A DNA stretch of 19,431 nucleotides from Bacteroidales bacterium (GTDB lineage: Bacteria > Bacteroidota > Bacteroidia > Bacteroidales > Muribaculaceae). The position numbers and the translations under genes are program-made. Shown one piece after another: positions 8,142 through 15,506 of the stretch. The stretch is taken from assembly GCA_900766975.1 (NCBI GenBank), contig CAAFXO010000007.1:1-19431 (forward strand), in the 5' to 3' direction. The notes beneath the pieces were generated by a model. That model saw nothing but the letters and a program-made list of their open reading frames with translations. It was not told where the DNA came from and did no database searches. Each line of letters opens with the position of its first letter. The stretch's first letter is position 1.

Positions 8142-9068
8142 ATGGCTCAAAACTATCACCGTCGCGCTTATGCCCACGACTATCACGCCCCTTTCATCTA
8201 TCACCTCATTATCAAAAAAGCAAAAGCTTGTGCCTACTTCGGCTCTATTCGTGGCGACGCAAAAATAGCACCCGGAAAGCCCGGCTGCGCTTTCGTGGCA
8301 AAAAATAAGCTCGGAGGTGCCATTGCTACGATGCTTAAGGATCTGCAACTCCAATACCCTTTCTTACAAGTATATCAATACGCTATTATGCCCGATCATA
8401 TCCACATATTACTGCGTGTAAAAGAGCGCACTGAGTTACACCTTAGCGACTATATCCGGACATACAAGCAGAATGTAGTAAATAAGTATAATCTGGTGGC
8501 GGGGACTCGCTTCTCGCTTGATGATATCTTCGAGCCGGGCTATTGCGATAAGCCCCTCCTCCTGGGGCGCTCGCTCGAGACGCTCTTTCGCTATATCCGC
8601 GAGAACCCTCACCGGCTCGCTATGCGTCAGCAATACCCCGACTTCTTCCGCCATGTCCGCCGGTTGTCGATCGGCGACAACACTTATGAAGCATACGGCA
8701 ATCTATTCCTCTACCGCAATCCCGACAAGGTCGCCGTGAAGATAAGCCGCAGTTACGACGAAGAGAAGAGGGCCGCACTACGAGCCGAATGGCTTGAAAC
8801 GGCACGCACCGGCGGCATACTGGTCTCCCCCTTCATCTCTCCGGCGGAGAGAGCCATCCGTGAAGAGGCGGAGGCTCTCGGTGCAAAAATCATCCTCATC
8901 ACTCACGAGGCCTTCGGCGAGCGCTACAAGCCTGCTGCCCATGACTTCGAGCTATGCGCTGCCGGCCGCATGATGATCATCTCCATGGGACAGCCCTCCG
9001 GCACCACCCTCACCCGCGAACTCTGCCTACAAATGAACGACCTCGCCGCCACCCTCGCCAAAGGATAA
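8142..9068 (+). CDS. REP-associated Y1/HUH transposase (RAYT-like) with extra C-terminal domain
   Basis: Single-strand DNA transposase of the Transposase_17 / IS200-IS605-like Y1 class. MPDHIHILL at residues 83-91 gives the HUH metal motif (His86, His88). YIRENP at 151-156 matches the Y-I-x-x-N-P motif whose Tyr (Y115 in E. coli TnpA-REP) is the nucleophile, so Tyr151 is the likely catalytic residue. The HUH domain takes residues 1 to about 185. Residues 205-308 form a second domain with GGILVSPFISPAE, ALGAKIILITHEAF, RYKP and LCAAGRMMIIS, which looks Rossmann-like and DprA/LOG-like; this part is inference. E. coli-type RAYTs are about 165 residues, so this one is almost doubled. Reading frame and active-site residues are intact. 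REP-like hairpins lie on both sides, as expected of a RAYT locus. Start by the first ATG after TTTATA. Confidence 0.85.
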   Translation: MAQNYHRRAYAHDYHAPFIYHLIIKKAKACAYFGSIRGDAKIAPGKPGCAFVAKNKLGGAIATMLKDLQLQYPFLQVYQYAIMPDHIHILLRVKERTELHLSDYIRTYKQNVVNKYNLVAGTRFSLDDIFEPGYCDKPLLLGRSLETLFRYIRENPHRLAMRQQYPDFFRHVRRLSIGDNTYEAYGNLFLYRNPDKVAVKISRSYDEEKRAALRAEWLETARTGGILVSPFISPAERAIREEAEALGAKIILITHEAFGERYKPAAHDFELCAAGRMMIISMGQPSGTTLTRELCLQMNDLAATLAKG

Positions 9069-9088
9069 AAACCGAAGTTCCCCACCGA

Positions 9089-9190
9089 AGAAAAGCGAGC
9101 TCCGCTCGCCATCCATAGACAAAAAAAGCTTTGCACAGTGTGCAAAGCTTTTTTTCTTTTGTCTTCGGGTGGCGAGCGAAGCTCGCTTTT
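9089..9190. repeat. Inverted pair of REP-like hairpins (REPIN-like), copies C and D
   Basis: Copy C on the minus strand is ATGG (9109-9112) plus CGAGC-GGA-GCTCG (9096-9108). Copy D on the plus strand is GTGG (9169-9172) plus CGAGC-GAA-GCTCG (9173-9185). They face each other, and the segments between them (TAGACAAAAAAAGC and GCTTTTTTTCTTTTGTCT) are also largely complementary, so the whole 100-base block can fold into one long hairpin. This is the layout of a REPIN. Confidence 0.75.
9121..9155. terminator. Bidirectional intrinsic terminator between the transposase gene and metG
   Basis: A perfect palindrome with 17-base arms (9121-9137 and 9139-9155) around one central base. It starts with seven A and ends with seven T, with a GCTTTGCACA stem, so a U-tract follows the stem on either strand. 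It lies between the convergent ends of the transposase gene and metG. Confidence 0.85.
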
Positions 9191-9214
9191 CCCCTTCCCG
9201 CCTCATAGCGAGGC

Positions 9215-11254
9215 TTAGCCGATCTTGGCCCCCGGCGCTACTTCTGCCGAAGGACTTACCACGACTAAGTTGCCATCGGCATTCACAGCCGAGAGGATCA
9301 TACCCTCTGACTCGATGCCCATCATCTTGCGCGGTGGGAAATTCGCTATGAAGCAGATCTCCTTGCCTACCAGCACCGACGGGTCGGGATATGACCCCGC
9401 GATGCCGCTCAAGATCGTGCGCTTACCCATGCCGTCGTCGATCAGGAACTGAAGCAACTTCTTCGATTTCTTCACATTCGAGCACTCCAGCACCTTGCCC
9501 ACGCGGATATCGACCTTGGCGAAGTCATCGTAGGTACACTCCTCGGCTATCGCCTCCGGTTGCCATGACTTGATCTCATTAGCCTTCTTCGTGTCGAGCA
9601 GCTTCTGCACCTGTGCCTGTATCGCATCATCCTCGATCTTCTCGAAGAGCAAATGCGGCTTATCGATAGCGCGGCCTACGGGGAGCAGGTCGAATCTTCC
9701 TGCCATCTCCCACGCCAAGCGCTCAATGCCGAGCATCTTGCGGAGATCCTCCGCCATGAAGGGAGTGAAGGGCTCGAACACTACCGCCAGGTTGGCGCAA
9801 ATCTGCAGCGCCACATTCAGGATAGTGGCCACACGTGCCTGATCCTCCTTCCATACCTTCCAAGGCTCGGTGTCGGCGAGATACTTATTGCCGACGCGCG
9901 CCACATTCATAGCCTCGCGAAGAGCCTCTCTGAACTTGAACTCCTCGAGATAGCCGGCAGTCGCCTCGACAGCCTTCTGCACCTCTGCCATCGCCTCACG
10001 GTCGATGTCGAGCAATTCGCCCGCCTCCGGCATCTTACCCTCGAAATACTTGTGCACCAGCACCATGGCACGGTTCACAAAATTGCCGAGGATAGCCACC
10101 AACTCGCTGTTATTGCGAGTCTGGAAGTCTGCCCAGGTGAAGTTATTATCCTTAGTCTCCGGCGCATTGGCGGTCAGCACATAGCGGAGCACATCCTGCT
10201 TGCCGGGGAAATCGCGCAGATACTCATGCAGCCATACAGCCCAGTTGCGCGATGTCGATATCTTGTCATCCTCCAAATTGAGGAACTCATTGGCGGGCAC
10301 ATTGTCGGGGAGGTTGTAGCTGCCATCAGCCATCAGCATCGCCGGGAAGACGATGCAGTGGAACACGATATTATCCTTGCCGATGAAGTGGATCATACGA
10401 GTGTCCTGATCCTTCCACCACATCTCATAGTCATCGCCCACCAGGTCGATCGTATTGGAGATATAGCCGATCGGGGCATCGAACCAGACATAGAGCACCT
10501 TACCCTCTGCGCCCTCCACAGGCACGGGGATACCCCAATCCAGGTCGCGGCTCACGGCGCGAGGTTGAAGCCCCAGGTCGAGCCATGACTTGCACTGGCC
10601 ATATACGTTGGGCTTCCACTCCTTGTGCTCCTTAAGGATCCACTCTTCGAGGCGGCTCTGCCACTTGTCGAGAGGGAGGTAATAATGCTTGGTCTCGCGC
10701 ATCACAGGCACGCTGCCGGTGATAGCCGACTTCGGGTCGATCAGGTCGGTAGCATTGAGCGACGTGCCGCAAGCCTCGCACTGGTCGCCGTATGCACCCT
10801 CGGCGCCGCAGTGAGGGCACTTGCCCGTCACATAGCGGTCGGCAAGAAATTGCCCCGCCTCCTCGTCATAGAGCTGCTGCGAGGTCTTCTCCACGAACTC
10901 GCCCTTGTCATAGAGGCGACGGAAGAAATCCGAGGCCACCCTTCGGTGAGTCTCCGAACTCGTGCGGCCATACACATCGAAAGAGATGCCGAACTCCTCG
11001 AACGAGTCCTTGATGATCTTGTGATAGCGGTCCACGATGTCTTGAGGAGTGACACCCTCCTTGCGAGCCTTGATGGTGATAGGCACACCATGCTCGTCGC
11101 TTCCGCCGATCATCAACACCTCACGCCCTTGCAGGCGCAGATAGCGTGCATAGATGTCGGCAGGTACGTATACCCCCGCCAAGTGGCCGATGTGCACCGG
11201 GCCGTTGGCGTATGGCAGGGCGGTGGTGATGAGTGTTCGTTTGAAGTCTTTCAT
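9215..11254 (-). CDS. metG: Methionyl-tRNA synthetase with C-terminal tRNA-binding domain
   Basis: Charges tRNA-Met, including the initiator, in the cytoplasm. The class I signature PYANGPVHIGH is at residues 14-24 and the KMSKS loop appears as KISTS at 331-335. A zinc knuckle CPHC...CEAC has cysteines at 146, 149, 159 and 162. The anticodon-binding helical domain follows. From about residue 572 a Trbp111/EMAP-II-type OB fold (FAKVDIRVGKVLE ... FPPRKMMGIESEGMIL) is fused, which mediates dimerisation and tRNA binding. The start at 11254 (MKDFKRTLITTALPYANG) is chosen because the frame further upstream runs through the tRNA-Pro gene and its terminator. 679 residues is normal for Bacteroidetes. 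It is read toward the transposase gene and shares a terminator palindrome with it. Confidence 0.97.
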   Translation of the reverse strand: MKDFKRTLITTALPYANGPVHIGHLAGVYVPADIYARYLRLQGREVLMIGGSDEHGVPITIKARKEGVTPQDIVDRYHKIIKDSFEEFGISFDVYGRTSSETHRRVASDFFRRLYDKGEFVEKTSQQLYDEEAGQFLADRYVTGKCPHCGAEGAYGDQCEACGTSLNATDLIDPKSAITGSVPVMRETKHYYLPLDKWQSRLEEWILKEHKEWKPNVYGQCKSWLDLGLQPRAVSRDLDWGIPVPVEGAEGKVLYVWFDAPIGYISNTIDLVGDDYEMWWKDQDTRMIHFIGKDNIVFHCIVFPAMLMADGSYNLPDNVPANEFLNLEDDKISTSRNWAVWLHEYLRDFPGKQDVLRYVLTANAPETKDNNFTWADFQTRNNSELVAILGNFVNRAMVLVHKYFEGKMPEAGELLDIDREAMAEVQKAVEATAGYLEEFKFREALREAMNVARVGNKYLADTEPWKVWKEDQARVATILNVALQICANLAVVFEPFTPFMAEDLRKMLGIERLAWEMAGRFDLLPVGRAIDKPHLLFEKIEDDAIQAQVQKLLDTKKANEIKSWQPEAIAEECTYDDFAKVDIRVGKVLECSNVKKSKKLLQFLIDDGMGKRTILSGIAGSYPDPSVLVGKEICFIANFPPRKMMGIESEGMILSAVNADGNLVVVSPSAEVAPGAKIG

Positions 11255-11297
11255 TATCTCTTCGTTGATTTTTGTGTTGTTATGTTTATAAATAAAA

Positions 11298-11335
11298 TGA
11301 AGCCGGGGTGAACTTAGCGTTCTCTCCGGCTTCAT
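11298..11335 (-). terminator. Intrinsic terminator of tRNA-Pro
   Basis: On the minus strand, two bases after the tRNA, 10-base arms ATGAAGCCGG and CCGGCTTCAT (11298-11307 and 11326-11335) enclose a loop that contains a further GAAC/GTTC stem. It is followed by TTTTATTTAT. This ends the tRNA transcript before metG. Confidence 0.8.
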
Positions 11336-11336
11336 G

Positions 11337-11410
11337 TCGGGGTGAGGCGACTCGAACGCCCGACCTCTACGTCCCGAACGTAGCGCGCTAACCAACTGTG
11401 CTACACCCCG
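11337..11410 (-). tRNA. tRNA-Pro (anticodon CGG)
   Basis: 74 bases on the minus strand. The acceptor stem CGGGGTG pairs with CACCCCG, followed by discriminator A; CCA is not encoded. The D arm has GCAC-AGTTGGTTAGC-GCGC-like sequence, the anticodon stem CTACG/CGTAG holds the loop TTCGGGA with CGG at 11374-11376, and the T arm has GGGCG-TTCGAGT-CGCCT. It reads proline codon CCG. Confidence 0.93.
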
Positions 11411-11426
11411 ATTTTGTTTGCGACTG

Positions 11427-11434
11427 CAAAGTTA
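11427..11434 (-). promoter_or_regulatory. -7 promoter element of tRNA-Pro
   Basis: TAACTTTG followed by C on the minus strand fits TAnnTTTG and ends 17 bases upstream of the mature tRNA 5' end. No clear TTTG lies at -33. Confidence 0.6.
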
Positions 11435-11481
11435 GCAATTATTTTTGGATTTCCGTTATTTTTTTGCCGATTTTTTTATTT

Positions 11482-12945
11482 CTATCTCTCTGCCGACCCT
11501 CTGCCGCCAAGATGCAACTTCTTTTTTACCATCCCCAGAATGTCTTCGTAGGCCTTATTGCGGATGCCATAACGCAACGCAACATGCGTATATCCCGCAG
11601 TCACCAAGAGCCCTACGCCAAACGATAACCAAGGCACAAAGTCAAGCCAATAGCAGCCCCACAGCAGCAGGCAGAGCGGCGCGAACCAAAGCACATGCCG
11701 CAGCATGTCGCCGAAACTCGTATACTCCCGGTTGATCTTCCTCACAAAATAGAGCGCCGAACTGAACACCACCAGCTCGCATATCACCCAGCTGATCGCC
11801 GAACCGACACTCATCATCCGCGGCACCACCAGGAAATTGAGCACTACACTGCATGTCGCCCCCAAGGCGGCGTTGGTGAAGACCTGTCGGTCCGCCCGAC
11901 TCGGCGTAAGTATCTGTATCACAAGCACCTGCTCGATGCCTATCAGCAGCAGCAAAGGCATAATGATGCGCATCGGCAAGATTGCCCCCTCGAAGCCGGG
12001 CCCGGCAATGAGCCACACCATCTCCGGCGCAAAAAACTCCGAAAAAATCACACACGGGAAGGCAAATGCGAAAAGCAGATTAAATGACTTCTTCAGCATC
12101 CTCACGATCTCCTCCTCCTTTTGCTCCTCGATCAGAGCACTAATGCGCGGCATGATCACCAGCGTCACCGAGGCATAGAGCGCCAAAATGATCTGCTCGA
12201 TCTTCGTCGCCGTCGTGTAATAACCCACCTCCGTGTCGCCACACGACAAGCCGAGGAACATCGTGTTGAACGTCGTATACATCGAAGTCAAGATAAACTG
12301 CGACCCCAAGAACACCAAGGGCTTGAAATATGGCTTTAACGTGCCCATAGGCTGGAAACTATACCTCACAAAGCGGCGCCGATATTGCCAGTTGATCACT
12401 CCCGTAGCGATGATCATCAGCGAGTATATCAGAAAGTATAGGGTATAATCACTCTGTTCCTTGACGAAGAGGAAAATCGAGATAACGTAGGCCGAGCGCA
12501 CCAACGTCGTGCGAATCGTGATATACTTGAAATCCTCGAGCCCGGTAAAGAGCCACTCCACCGAGAAGGCGGTGAAGAGTATCTGCGTCGCGCCGATATA
12601 GAGCAATCGCCGATAAGGTATCAGCGCCGGCAGCGTCTCGATCAAGACAAAATAGAGGGTCAGGGCGAAGATCGTGAAGCCGATATTGAGCGTAAAGAGC
12701 TGAGAGAAAGTGTCGTGCAGGCGGCGGGCATCCCCCTTCGTCTTCGCTATCTCGCGCACGCCGAGCGACGTGATGCCCAGCATGCTTATATATGTGAAAT
12801 ACTGCACGATGCTCTGCACATAATTGCAGATACCGACATTGGTCACCCCCAGCACTCGCGACACGTATGGATACGTGATAAAATGAAAAATATAAAGCGA
12901 GGTGGTGAGAAACCCACTATACAGTATGTTCTTCTTAAGCCCCAT
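11482..12945 (-). CDS. Wzx-type oligosaccharide flippase (MOP/MATE superfamily)
   Basis: Polytopic inner-membrane protein that should flip undecaprenyl-linked sugar units to the periplasm for capsule, O-antigen or similar glycan assembly. The N-terminus MGLKKNILYSGFLTTSLYIFHFITYPYVSRVLG is the hallmark of the RfbX/Polysacc_synt family, and VGICNYVQSIVQYF with GVREIAKTK continues it. About 12 to 14 hydrophobic segments are visible along 487 residues. FKYITIRTTLVR and the late segment VLVIQILTPSRADRQVFTNAALGA are also typical. No glycan gene cluster surrounds it; the nearest sugar genes are the GT4 and manC about 7-10 kb away. It is read in the same direction as the acyltransferase upstream, with 78 bases between holding a 7-base tandem repeat. 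Substrate unknown. Confidence 0.9.
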   Translation of the reverse strand: MGLKKNILYSGFLTTSLYIFHFITYPYVSRVLGVTNVGICNYVQSIVQYFTYISMLGITSLGVREIAKTKGDARRLHDTFSQLFTLNIGFTIFALTLYFVLIETLPALIPYRRLLYIGATQILFTAFSVEWLFTGLEDFKYITIRTTLVRSAYVISIFLFVKEQSDYTLYFLIYSLMIIATGVINWQYRRRFVRYSFQPMGTLKPYFKPLVFLGSQFILTSMYTTFNTMFLGLSCGDTEVGYYTTATKIEQIILALYASVTLVIMPRISALIEEQKEEEIVRMLKKSFNLLFAFAFPCVIFSEFFAPEMVWLIAGPGFEGAILPMRIIMPLLLLIGIEQVLVIQILTPSRADRQVFTNAALGATCSVVLNFLVVPRMMSVGSAISWVICELVVFSSALYFVRKINREYTSFGDMLRHVLWFAPLCLLLWGCYWLDFVPWLSFGVGLLVTAGYTHVALRYGIRNKAYEDILGMVKKKLHLGGRGSAER

Positions 12946-12976
12946 AAGCCTGACTCAGTTAGCAATCAGCCCCTAC

Positions 12977-13015
12977 CTAATATCTAATATCTAATAACTA
13001 ATAACTAATAACTAA
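12977..13015. repeat. Seven-base tandem repeat between acyltransferase and flippase genes
   Basis: Five and a half units: CTAATAT twice (12977-12990), CTAATAA three times (12991-13011), then CTAA. It lies 32-70 bases upstream of the flippase start on its leader strand. A short repeat of this kind can change in number by slippage. Confidence 0.85.
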
Positions 13016-13023
13016 GGAAGGGC

Positions 13024-13938
13024 CTACGACATGTGTCTCTGCTTCTTCTCCTCGAAGATATCGTCGATTGTCACGAAGATTCCCGACTCCTCTACGTCGC
13101 CGAACTCCCGGTTGATCGCCGTGCCAAACATGCGCATCGTCGGCGAGAGACCCATATATGCATTCAGCAGTGGCGGTATTTTCCTGTCATGCTGACGGAT
13201 ATAATTGTTCAAAATCTTGAAATCCTCCTTATAGCACTCCCCCTTATACATCGACTGCACCTTCTCTCCCAGCGCCTCTGACTCCAAGGGGATGATAGGC
13301 CATACCAGTCGGTCGGGGTCGGGGAAATGCCTGTGCATAAAGCCCAAGATCATGTCGCGACACTCCTCGCCGTATGATGGATACATCGTCACCTTGCCGA
13401 AAAGATACTTGATCTGCGGATAGCGCTTCGCCAAGGCGCCGAGACCATCCCAGAGATTGTCGAGAGCATAGATAGAGTGCGGCAAACCGTTGGTGTTCTG
13501 ATAATTCAGCACCACAAACGAGCGCCCCAACTCGATCGTCGCCGGCAGATACTCCTTCAGAAACTGCTCCGAGAAGTGAAACATATGGGCGGTGGCAATA
13601 TGGGGCACACCATCCTCGACGCGGATATCCTCGCCCAAGATGAAACGATAGCCGCCGATGATCTCACGATTCTCCGGATTCCAGACTATCATCTGCCGAC
13701 AGGGTGTAGGTTCCATCGTGTCGAACTCATCGATGTCACACTCCAAGCCCGTGCCCCCTCCGGCGGCGCGAAACACTATCTCGCGCAGTCGCCCGATCTC
13801 GCGCATCGTGTTCGGCGCATTGAAGGCATCGACCACATATATCTCATTATTGCCCTTGTTCGATCTTCGCAACAAGCGATCGGGCGTCAGTTCAGCCTCG
13901 ATCAGCTCTGTGTCTACCTTGGGTATTATTGGATTCAT
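13024..13938 (-). CDS. GNAT-family N-acyltransferase, GlsB/OlsB-like
   Basis: Belongs to the hemolysin/OlsB-type acetyltransferase family (Acetyltransf_5). Visible markers are REIGRLREIVFRAAGGGTG at about residues 45-63, IVWNPENREIIGGYRFILG near 84-102, ELGRSFVVLNYQ near 136-147, and LFGKVTMYPSY. In Bacteroides the family member GlsB N-acylates glycine with 3-hydroxy fatty acids from acyl-ACP, the first step of glycine lipid synthesis; OlsB does the same with ornithine. By that precedent this gene probably makes a mono-acyl amino acid lipid. The usual partner GlsA (O-acyltransferase) is not next to it here; ychF is upstream and the flippase downstream. 304 residues, near the family length. 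The start at 13938 is 27 bases from the ychF stop, so the genes may share a transcript. Substrate is inferred only. Confidence 0.75.
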   Translation of the reverse strand: MNPIIPKVDTELIEAELTPDRLLRRSNKGNNEIYVVDAFNAPNTMREIGRLREIVFRAAGGGTGLECDIDEFDTMEPTPCRQMIVWNPENREIIGGYRFILGEDIRVEDGVPHIATAHMFHFSEQFLKEYLPATIELGRSFVVLNYQNTNGLPHSIYALDNLWDGLGALAKRYPQIKYLFGKVTMYPSYGEECRDMILGFMHRHFPDPDRLVWPIIPLESEALGEKVQSMYKGECYKEDFKILNNYIRQHDRKIPPLLNAYMGLSPTMRMFGTAINREFGDVEESGIFVTIDDIFEEKKQRHMS

Positions 13939-13965
13939 AAGAGCACGCTCCTTAATATTAGGTGT

Positions 13966-15069
13966 CTATACGTTAAATCTGAAATGCATCACATCCCCAT
14001 CTTCCACCACATAATCCTTACCCTCGACCGCCATCTTGCCGGCCTCCTTGACAGCAGCCTCCGAGCCGTAGCTTACATAGTCGTCATATTTGATCACCTC
14101 GGCGCGGATGAACCCCTTCTCGAAGTCTGTGTGGATGATGCCGGCAGCCTGAGGCGCCTTCGTGCCCTGAGTGAAGGTCCATGCCCTCACCTCGTCGGGA
14201 CCGGCGGTGAAATAGGTGCGCAGGTCGAGCAGTGCGTAGGCAGCGCGGATCAGACGGTTCACGCCACTCTCCTCCAGCCCGAGGTCGTCGAGGAACTCGC
14301 GACGCTCCTCGTAGGTCTCCAGCTCGGCGATCTCACTCTCCGTCTTGGCTGCCACCACCATCACGTTGGCATCCTCCCCGGCAAGCGCCCCCTTCACCTC
14401 TTCGACATAATGATTGCCCGTAACGGCGCTCCCCTCATCCACATTGCAGAGATAGAGCACCGGCTTATTCGTCAGCAAGAACAATTCGCGAGCAAATTTC
14501 TGCTCCTCCTTACCCTCGATGGCGACTGTTCGTGCGGCGCGACCCTGCTCCAACGCCTCTTTATATGCCTGAAGCACACCGAGCTGCATCTTCGCAGTCT
14601 TATCGGCGCCGGCCTTGGCAGCCTTCTCCGTCTTCGCCAATCGACTCTCCACAGTCTCCAGATCCTTGATCTGCAACTCATAGTTGATCACCTCCATATC
14701 GCGCACCGGGTCCACCGTCGCGTCGACATGGGTGATATTATCATCATCGAAACAGCGGAGCACATGGATGATAGCATCCGTCTCGCGGATATTAGCCAAG
14801 AACTTATTGCCGAGGCCCTCACCCTTCGAGGCCCCCTTCACCAGCCCGGCGATGTCGACAATCTCCACCGTGGCGGGCACCACCGACCGGGGGTTGCAGA
14901 GCTCCACGAGGCGAGTCAGACGATCATCGGGCACCGAGATCACACCCACATTCGGTTCAATAGTACAGAAAGGGAAATTAGCAGACTGTGCCTTCGCATT
15001 GCTAAGACAGTTAAAGAGAGTGGACTTGCCGACATTGGGCAGCCCCACGATACCGCACTTCAGGGACAT
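13966..15069 (-). CDS. ychF: YchF/OLA1-type ribosome-associated ATPase
   Basis: Obg-family P-loop protein that prefers ATP over GTP, binds ribosomes and influences translation and oxidative stress response. The start MSLKCGIVGLPNVGKS places Walker A at residues 9-16, followed by NFPFCTIEPNVG (switch I), DIAGLVKGASKGEGLGNKFL (switch II) and the specificity motif in NKPVLYLCNVDE, where NVDE replaces NKxD as in all YchF proteins. The coiled-coil arm lies around residues 130-180. The C-terminal TGS domain (TYFTAGPDEVRAWTF ... VEDGDVMHFRFNV) is complete. 367 residues, the standard length. The GNAT gene follows 27 bases downstream on the same strand. No convincing promoter with both elements is seen upstream. 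Confidence 0.97.
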   Translation of the reverse strand: MSLKCGIVGLPNVGKSTLFNCLSNAKAQSANFPFCTIEPNVGVISVPDDRLTRLVELCNPRSVVPATVEIVDIAGLVKGASKGEGLGNKFLANIRETDAIIHVLRCFDDDNITHVDATVDPVRDMEVINYELQIKDLETVESRLAKTEKAAKAGADKTAKMQLGVLQAYKEALEQGRAARTVAIEGKEEQKFARELFLLTNKPVLYLCNVDEGSAVTGNHYVEEVKGALAGEDANVMVVAAKTESEIAELETYEERREFLDDLGLEESGVNRLIRAAYALLDLRTYFTAGPDEVRAWTFTQGTKAPQAAGIIHTDFEKGFIRAEVIKYDDYVSYGSEAAVKEAGKMAVEGKDYVVEDGDVMHFRFNV

Positions 15070-15233
15070 AACACAAGATATATTTTAAGCAGGCCTTACA
15101 GGCAAAAAAAGGAGAGAAACTGCCGGCAAAGCCGAAGATTTCAATAGAGTAAAAACGCCGCCTTCCGGCAACAAAACACAAAATTAATAAAAAATGTCGA
15201 AAAAACCGAAAACAAAAGCCCAAATATCTAAAA

Positions 15234-15293
15234 ACCCCACCATCCCATCAGCCACCACCCCATTTATCCCATTCTATCCCATACTGCTCCATT
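15234..15293. repeat. Left copy of 60-base direct repeat flanking the DUF4143 ATPase gene
   Basis: Starts ACCCCACCATCCCATCAGCC and ends CCCATACTGCTCCATT, with several TATCCCAT units inside. The right copy is at 16856-16916 and differs by a small indel and substitution (CCACCACCCC against CCATACCACCC). Confidence 0.9.
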
Positions 15294-15324
15294 TCACCCA
15301 ATTCTATCCCTATTATTCCCAAAA

Positions 15325-15356
15325 TTTGCAAAAAATCGAAAAAATGTGTACATTTG
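15325..15356 (+). promoter_or_regulatory. Bacteroidetes promoter of the DUF4143 ATPase gene
   Basis: TTTG at 15325-15328, a 20-base gap, and TACATTTG at 15349-15356 match the TTTG/TAnnTTTG consensus with ideal spacing. Transcription should begin near 15363, about 145 bases before the ATPase start, so the leader RNA includes the 33-base repeats. Confidence 0.8.
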
Positions 15357-15484
15357 CGACAAAACTCGGGCATAAAATGTGCACAGACCTACAAAACTCG
15401 AGCATAAAATGTGCACAGACCTACAAAAACTCGGGCATAAAATGTGTGCAAAACTACAAAAACTCGGGTATAAAATGTGTGCAT
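15341..15484 (+). repeat. 33-base tandem repeat in the ATPase leader
   Basis: Units at 15341-15373, 15374-15405 (32 bases), 15406-15438, 15439-15471 and a partial fifth at 15472-15484. All begin AAAATGTG and end ACTCGGGCAT or a close variant. Unit 1 holds the -7 promoter element; in units 2 and 3 the same place reads TGTGCACA, a perfect 8-base palindrome. No spacers as in CRISPR. Confidence 0.9.
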
Positions 15485-15506
15485 TATCCCATAACTTCCT
15501 AAATAG

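Larger units (their letters stand above)
15070..15506. other. Gene-free region between ychF and the DUF4143 ATPase gene
   Basis: Holds the AT-rich leader of ychF (to about 15200), the left 60-base direct repeat, a strong promoter and a 33-base tandem repeat, described separately. A rightward frame through it (15194-15502) crosses the direct repeat and promoter and is not accepted as a gene. Confidence 0.75.

Noticed and set aside
9653..11311. Two rightward open frames (311 and 228 codons) antisense to metG
   Set aside because: Entirely inside metG and its leader, with no recognisable domain; shadow of the coding strand.
11255..11395. 47-residue N-terminal extension of MetG
   Set aside because: The extra codons run through the tRNA-Pro gene and its terminator; the conserved enzyme start is at the Met ending at 11254.
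13477..15147. Long rightward open frame (556 codons) antisense to ychF and the acyltransferase
   Set aside because: It is a mirror of two well-identified genes, His/Leu/Arg-rich in a way that follows from GC-rich antisense reading, and crosses both genes and their gap.
15179..15186. TAATTTTG on the minus strand as ychF promoter
   Set aside because: Fits the -7 consensus, but the nearest TTTG is 26 bases away and the region is AT-rich enough to give such matches by chance.
15341..15484. CRISPR array
   Set aside because: Units of 33 bases follow each other without unique spacers and no cas gene is near.
15194..15502. Rightward open frame of 102 codons with an 11-residue repeat
   Set aside because: It passes through the left direct repeat and the promoter of the ATPase gene, so most of it would not be in the transcript; only a much shorter leader peptide remains conceivable.
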